From positions 62,001 through 126,000 of IMG/VR virus record IMGVR_UViG_3300020190_000010: DNA of 64,000 nt; one strand, written 5' to 3'. Origin of the DNA: a virus. Made by a program: the position numbers and the translations under genes. Under the pieces are notes generated by a model that was given only the letters and a program-made list of their open reading frames with translations, made no database searches and was not told the origin of the DNA. This document shows positions 60,031 to 64,000 of this stretch, one piece after another; position 1 is the stretch's first letter; every line of letters begins with the position of its first letter.

Positions 60031-60675
60031 ATGATTAAGTTAATTGACTTGCTAAAAGAAATTGAAATTGAAAAGGGTGCATTTCATGGATATGGGATGA
60101 AACCAAAAGATATGCGGGTTGATGCGTGTAATGTAGAATGGACAAGTCCAGAACAAGATACAGGATGTCCTGCTTTTTCTGACTCAACAAGTGTAACAAC
60201 CGAAGATATTGAAAAAGCGATATTGTATTTGAATGAAGAAAATCCTAAAACATTGATTGCTTATTCACGTGGTGGAGCAATACTTCTTCAGGCATTATCA
60301 ATGGGTGCAAAAAAGCCAGATACCGTTTACCTTGTTGCTCCTGCATGGAATAGACAATGGCCAACGGTAACTTTAACTGGTTCTGAAATTAGCGGTAACG
60401 GTGCAATTATTCACGGCGGTAGTGATAATATAGTTCCATTAAAACATTCTGTGATGTTGGCAAAAGAAAGTGGTATGCCATTATATGTTTTTCCTGGTGC
60501 AAATCATGTGAACATATTAAAAAATAAAGATAATCCAACATCAGGAAAGTGGATGAAAGATGTTAGAAGTGCTAAGGCATTTCATATAATGTCTGTTCTT
60601 CCAGATTGGGGTAAAACTGGTCAGGCATCGCCAGAAGAACTTAAAATACAAGAAGAATTTGTTAATACGATTTAG
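60031..60675 (+). CDS. Alpha/beta-hydrolase fold protein
   Basis: This is a 214-residue protein. The nucleophile elbow AYSRGGA places Ser79; GGSDNIVP gives the acid D132 and GANHVNI gives H159, a complete Ser-Asp-His triad in the expected order. KPDTVYLVAPAWN is the strand after the elbow. The enzyme is small and cytoplasmic with no signal peptide. It resembles YdeN/RBBP9-like serine hydrolases. Substrate unknown; esterase, deacylase or thioesterase are possible. It is 2 nt from the preceding gene. Confidence 0.7.
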   Translation: MIKLIDLLKEIEIEKGAFHGYGMKPKDMRVDACNVEWTSPEQDTGCPAFSDSTSVTTEDIEKAILYLNEENPKTLIAYSRGGAILLQALSMGAKKPDTVYLVAPAWNRQWPTVTLTGSEISGNGAIIHGGSDNIVPLKHSVMLAKESGMPLYVFPGANHVNILKNKDNPTSGKWMKDVRSAKAFHIMSVLPDWGKTGQASPEELKIQEEFVNTI

Positions 60676-60680
60676 AGAGA

Positions 60681-61523
60681 ATGTTGATGAAAAATTCATT
60701 GAAAAGTTTAGTAAACGAAGTTAAAGTAAAACTAAATGAAGAAGATGCACAAGAAGAATTGAAAAAAATTCTTAAAAAAGATTATGTTTCATTTGTAAAA
60801 GAGCTGGGTGATAATATAAAGGATCCTAAATTTGTTGATGCCATAAAATCTTTATCGTCAGATGCTCCAGTTAAAACATCTGCCGCTTCTCCTGTTTGCA
60901 CAGATTTACAGCCAACTCAAAATGAAGTTGTTATGGATAAATCATTGAGCTATCCGTTAAAAGATGCTGCAAGTGCAGAGGCCTGTTTGAAAGGTGGTGT
61001 AGTTGCACCTGCTGGAAAATCAATTGTAACAGGTGGTGGTGGTAAATTTGTTATTGACGGACACCACCGTTGGTCACAAGTATTCTGTCTTAATCCTGAT
61101 GCAAAGATAAAGGCAGTTGATTTAACGGATATTAAAAAACCACTCGAAGCACTTAAAGCCACTCAAATTGGTATTGCTGCTCAAACTGGAACAGTTCCAA
61201 CTGCAGCCGGTGGTGGTGTAAATCTGTTTCAAGTTGGTGAGAGTGAATTGAAAAAATATGTTATTGATAATATAAAAGAGCCAGTTGTTGAAGTGTTTAA
61301 GAAATATGATAAAGGCGATACACCAGAAGCGATTGCGGACTATATTTGGGGTAATGTAGAAACATTGAAAAAACAAAGTCCTCCAGTTGCAGGTGCTCCA
61401 AAGCGTGATGTTATGCCTCAAACAGATGATGCACCAGCTTGGGTTGATAACACATTCAATGTGGAAAAAATACCAGAAACGATTGTTCGTAGATTAAAGG
61501 AACTTATGAAATACAATAAATGA
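60681..61523 (+). CDS. ParB/sulfiredoxin-fold-like protein (DGHHRW motif), copy B
   Basis: This 280-residue protein carries FVIDGHHRWSQVF at about 123-135, related to the protein at 31144, including an NPDAKIKAVDL continuation. Both have a helical N-terminus and a variable C-terminal region; this copy ends ETIVRRLKELMKYNK. ATG 60681 follows TAGAGAGA; ATG 60687 is an alternative. The fold family binds nucleotides, but the exact reaction is unknown. A strong terminator follows. Confidence 0.55.
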   Translation: MLMKNSLKSLVNEVKVKLNEEDAQEELKKILKKDYVSFVKELGDNIKDPKFVDAIKSLSSDAPVKTSAASPVCTDLQPTQNEVVMDKSLSYPLKDAASAEACLKGGVVAPAGKSIVTGGGGKFVIDGHHRWSQVFCLNPDAKIKAVDLTDIKKPLEALKATQIGIAAQTGTVPTAAGGGVNLFQVGESELKKYVIDNIKEPVVEVFKKYDKGDTPEAIADYIWGNVETLKKQSPPVAGAPKRDVMPQTDDAPAWVDNTFNVEKIPETIVRRLKELMKYNK

Positions 61524-61524
61524 T

Positions 61525-61554
61525 AATATGGGAAATCTTCGGATTTCCCATATT
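61525..61554 (+). terminator. UUCG-capped terminator hairpin
   Basis: A perfect 13-bp stem (61525-61537 with 61542-61554) has a TTCG tetraloop. It ends in a short ATTTATTTAT tract rather than a pure T run. Confidence 0.75.
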
Positions 61555-61558
61555 TATT
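61549..61558 (+). promoter_or_regulatory. TATTTAT-type promoter candidate overlapping the hairpin arm
   Basis: CATATTTATT uses six bases of the terminator 3' arm. It ends 125 nt before the SSB start. Confidence 0.5.
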
Positions 61559-61580
61559 TATAGAATAAAATAAAAATTGC

Positions 61581-61609
61581 TTGCTTATTAAACATTAAAT
61601 TCATATATT
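61581..61609 (+). promoter_or_regulatory. Possible sigma70-like promoter for the SSB gene
   Basis: TTGCTT, a 17-nt spacer and TATATT at 61604-61609 resemble -35 and -10 boxes. The match is moderate and the region is AT-rich, so chance is possible. Confidence 0.3.
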
Positions 61610-61654
61610 AGTATTGTTCTATTAGACATAACATTCTTTTAGTAACGATTAAAC

Positions 61655-61664
61655 ATTATTTATT
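61655..61664 (+). promoter_or_regulatory. TATTTAT-type promoter candidate
   Basis: ATTATTTATT ends 19 nt before ATG 61684, just ahead of its TTGGAGA site. Confidence 0.4.
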
Positions 61665-61683
61665 ACACATTTGGAGAAACATC

Positions 61684-62439
61684 ATGGCTATTAACCTAGA
61701 TGCAATCAAGAGTCGTTTGAACTCTCTAAAAAACACAAACAATCGCACATCTAACATTTGGAAACCCGATCCGGGTGAAACTCAAATCAGAATTGTTCCC
61801 TACATTCATAACAGAGAAAATCCGTTTATCGAATTGTATTTCCATTACAATTTGGGTAAGAGATCTATTCTTTCTCCTGCATCATTTGGTCGTCCTGATC
61901 CAGTGGTTGAGTTTGCAGAAAAACTTAAACAAACTGGTGATAAAGAAGATTGGGTAATGGGTAGAAAATTGGAACCCAAAATGCGTATCTATGTTCCTGT
62001 TATTGTTCGTGGTCAAGAAAATGAAGGTGTAAAGTTTTGGGGATTTGGTAAACAAATTTATGAAGAACTACTTGCTTTCTTTGTTGATCCTGATTACGGT
62101 GATTTGTCTGATGCAAAATCTGGTCGTGACATTGTTGTTACCGTTAAGTCACCAGAAGAAGCCGGTAAGACTTATGCAGAAACAAGTATTCGTGTTAAAC
62201 CAAAAGAAACACCTATTACAGAAAGTGCAGAAGTTCTTGAAAAGATTAAGTCACAACCACAAATTACAGAATTGTATCCAGAACCATCTTATGATGATTT
62301 GAAGATTCAGTTACAAACTTGGATGGGTGCTTCTTCACAAGAAGAAGAATCAAAAGATCTCAATTACAAACAAGAAAAGAGTGACAGCTCAAACACACCT
62401 GCAGAAGATGTCGGTGTTACATTTGATGATTTATTTTAA
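61684..62439 (+). CDS. Single-stranded DNA-binding protein (T4 gp32-like)
   Basis: The 251-residue protein has TTTGGAGAA upstream. A basic N-terminus (LDAIKSRLNSLKNTNNR) is followed by WKPDPGETQIRIVPY and FIELYFHYNLGKRSILSPAS, the core strands of gp32-type OB folds. The last 35 residues are acidic, ending DVGVTFDDLF, as in SSBs that recruit replication partners. I do not see the gp32 zinc cysteines. It has the longest leader in the window (160 nt, AT-rich), which could allow autoregulation as in T4. Confidence 0.88.
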   Translation: MAINLDAIKSRLNSLKNTNNRTSNIWKPDPGETQIRIVPYIHNRENPFIELYFHYNLGKRSILSPASFGRPDPVVEFAEKLKQTGDKEDWVMGRKLEPKMRIYVPVIVRGQENEGVKFWGFGKQIYEELLAFFVDPDYGDLSDAKSGRDIVVTVKSPEEAGKTYAETSIRVKPKETPITESAEVLEKIKSQPQITELYPEPSYDDLKIQLQTWMGASSQEEESKDLNYKQEKSDSSNTPAEDVGVTFDDLF

Positions 62440-62451
62440 TAAGGGTGAGTT

Positions 62452-63600
62452 ATGGCAAAATCAAAGAGTGATCTTTCCGATGAACTCGGTGGGCTCATTG
62501 CCGAAACTATAAACAAACAATTCAAAACTCAAAACATTAAGACTGCTTACTTTCTTGAAGGTGATAGTGATGCACCTACGATAGTAAAAGAATGGGTAGG
62601 AACTGGCTCAACCATGTTGGATTTGGCCATTTCTAATCGTAAGTATGGTGGTTTTCCTGTTGGTCGTGTATCTGAAATAACAGGTCTCGAACAATCTGGT
62701 AAATCTCTATTGGCAGCCCATGCACTTCTTAACACACAAAAGAAAGGTGGTCTTGCTGTTTATATTGATACCGAGAATGCAATATCAACTGAATATCTAA
62801 CCGCAATCGGTTTGAACTTGAAAGATATGTTATACATTCCATTGGAAACAGTAGAAGATATTTTTGAAACCGTTGATGTTATCATTGATAAGGTTCGTTC
62901 ATCCGATAAAGATAGATTGGTAACGATAGTAGTTGATTCGATAGCCGGTGCATCCACTAAAACAGAAATGGCTGCAGATTTTGATAAGGATGGTTATGCT
63001 ACGGCAAAGGCACTTATCATTTCAAAGGCAATGAGAAAGATTACAAATCTTATCGGTAGAGAGCGTATTTGTTTGATTATTACAAATCAACTTCGTCAGA
63101 AACTCAATGCTCCAGCATTTTCTGATCCTTGGACAACACCTGGTGGTAAAGGTATTCCTTTCCATGCTTCTGTTCGTCTTCGTCTTTCTTCAATCGGTGC
63201 CATAAAAGCAAAGAGAGAAGGTCGTGATGAAATTGTTGGTTCAAGGATTAAGGCGAAATTGGTGAAGAACAGAGTAGGTCCTCCGCTGCGTGAATGTGAA
63301 TATGAAGTTTATTTTGATAGTGGTATAGATGATTATTCATCATGGCTAACTGTGATGAAAGAACACAATCTTGTTTCTCAATCTGGTGCATGGTATTCAT
63401 GGACAGACAAAAGAACTGGAGAAGTCATTAAGTTTCAATCAAAGGAATTTGTTGAAAAGATTATGAGTAATCCCCAATTGTATGATATAGTTTATGATGA
63501 AATCGCTGAGAAAGTAATTATGAAATATAAGAAACTGGATGAGGCACGCATAGATGACGTAACACTTTCCGATGAACCATTATTACAAGATGAAGTATGA
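62452..63600 (+). CDS. uvsX: UvsX/RecA-like recombinase
   Basis: The protein has 382 residues, with AAGGGTGAG upstream. Walker A-type ITGLEQSGKS ends at S85, followed by GGLAVYIDTENAIS and VTIVVDSIAGAS (Walker B), and ICLIITNQLRQKLNAPAFSD covering the L2 region. GKGIPFHASVRLRL is typical of phage UvsX. It forms filaments on ssDNA coated by the gp32-like protein encoded directly upstream, for strand exchange and recombination-dependent replication. The stop overlaps the exonuclease start as ATGA. Confidence 0.92.
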   Translation: MAKSKSDLSDELGGLIAETINKQFKTQNIKTAYFLEGDSDAPTIVKEWVGTGSTMLDLAISNRKYGGFPVGRVSEITGLEQSGKSLLAAHALLNTQKKGGLAVYIDTENAISTEYLTAIGLNLKDMLYIPLETVEDIFETVDVIIDKVRSSDKDRLVTIVVDSIAGASTKTEMAADFDKDGYATAKALIISKAMRKITNLIGRERICLIITNQLRQKLNAPAFSDPWTTPGGKGIPFHASVRLRLSSIGAIKAKREGRDEIVGSRIKAKLVKNRVGPPLRECEYEVYFDSGIDDYSSWLTVMKEHNLVSQSGAWYSWTDKRTGEVIKFQSKEFVEKIMSNPQLYDIVYDEIAEKVIMKYKKLDEARIDDVTLSDEPLLQDEV

Positions 63601-64000
63601 ACCGTAAATATCAAAGACTTTTACAAGAAATAGAAACAGAAAAACAAGAACAAGAGAACTATCATCGTGATAGTAAGGTTTTGATTGTAGATGGGATGAA
63701 CCTTTTTATACGCACATTTTCTGCCATCCCAACATTAAACGAAGATGGTATTCATGTTGGTGGATTATCTGGTTTCTTGAAGTCTCTTGGAGCAACAATC
63801 CGTATGGTTAATCCCACACGGGTTGTTGTTGTCTTTGATGGTAAGGGTGGTTCACAGAGAAGAAAAGAAATTTATTCAAACTATAAGGAAGGTAGGGCAA
63901 TCAAGTCACGGTTAAACCGTGTAGTTGGGTTTGAAGATATTGAAGATGAACAATCCTCAATTAAGTATCAACTGTTTCGTGTTTTTTCATACCTACAAAA
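63597..64000 (+). CDS. 5'-3' exonuclease / flap nuclease (T4 Rnh-like), 3' truncated
   Basis: The gene begins at ATG 63597 and runs off the window after about 134 codons. KVLIVDGMNLFIRTFSAIPT carries the first catalytic Asp of the PIN/FEN fold, and RVVVVFDGKGGSQRRKEIYS the second, followed by NYKEGR, the conserved metal-site region. T4 Rnh removes RNA primers and flaps; the link to SSB and UvsX genes fits this. The C-terminal helix-hairpin-helix part is not visible. Confidence 0.88.
   Translation, partial: MNRKYQRLLQEIETEKQEQENYHRDSKVLIVDGMNLFIRTFSAIPTLNEDGIHVGGLSGFLKSLGATIRMVNPTRVVVVFDGKGGSQRRKEIYSNYKEGRAIKSRLNRVVGFEDIEDEQSSIKYQLFRVFSYLQ

Noticed and set aside
1-64000. Integrase, attachment sites or lysogeny genes
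   Set aside because: No recombinase, repressor or att-like duplication is visible; the content is that of a lytic virion and replication region.

Overview
The window is one 64 kb stretch of an AT-rich, T4-like contractile-tailed phage genome (Caudoviricetes, myovirus morphology). Every gene I can support is on the + strand, and genes are tightly packed, with many 1-17 nt overlaps and ATGA junctions. The evidence is the ordered set of T4-type virion genes: terminase large subunit, portal, gp21-like prohead protease, acidic scaffold, gp23-like major capsid protein, neck and tail-completion proteins, sheath, tube, assembly chaperone, tape measure and baseplate. These run into replication genes (gp32-like SSB, UvsX/RecA, 5'-3' exonuclease). 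The host cannot be named from the window. Two clues fit Bacteroidota but do not prove it: promoter-like boxes resembling the Bacteroidota -7 element (TAnnTTTG), and a phage bS21. Shine-Dalgarno-like GGAG leaders are common, which is less typical of that phylum.

Layout. 1-15.6 kb is an adhesion region: a 5'-truncated glycine-rich fibre protein, several Ser/Thr/Gly-rich fibre proteins, a collagen-like fibre, a 14-blade RCC1 protein, and six glycosyltransferase-type genes interleaved with them (4518-9929 and 13344-15133), then a tail-fibre assembly chaperone. 15.6-20.1 kb holds a nucleotidyltransferase-like gene, small proteins, a second collagen-like protein and spanin-like membrane proteins. 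20.1-31.0 kb is the packaging and head module, with a bS21 homologue and an Alt-like ADP-ribosyltransferase inserted between protease and scaffold. 31.1-35.0 kb holds accessory genes (ParB/Srx-like, an amphipathic protein, a membrane GAF-like protein, PhoH). 35.0-57.4 kb is the neck, tail and baseplate module, including a probable +1 (or -2) programmed frameshift and a 2488-residue protein with about twenty 44-residue repeats. 57.4-61.5 kb has a compact family-A polymerase-like protein, small unknowns, an alpha/beta hydrolase and a second ParB/Srx-like protein. 61.7-64.0 kb is replication and recombination.

How it works together. The most interesting reading is that the phage modifies its own fibres. 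Enzymes related to autotransporter heptosyltransferases and to TPR- and GT-A-type glycosyltransferases lie inside the cluster that encodes Ser/Thr-rich fibres. A second signal is a recurring 10-bp box (core TATTTAT) found 23 times, usually 30-37 nt upstream of a start codon and often fused to an intrinsic-terminator hairpin. This suggests a dedicated phage transcription programme made of terminator-promoter units. No gene-free stretch exceeds about 160 bases. I saw no tRNA, insertion sequence or CRISPR array.
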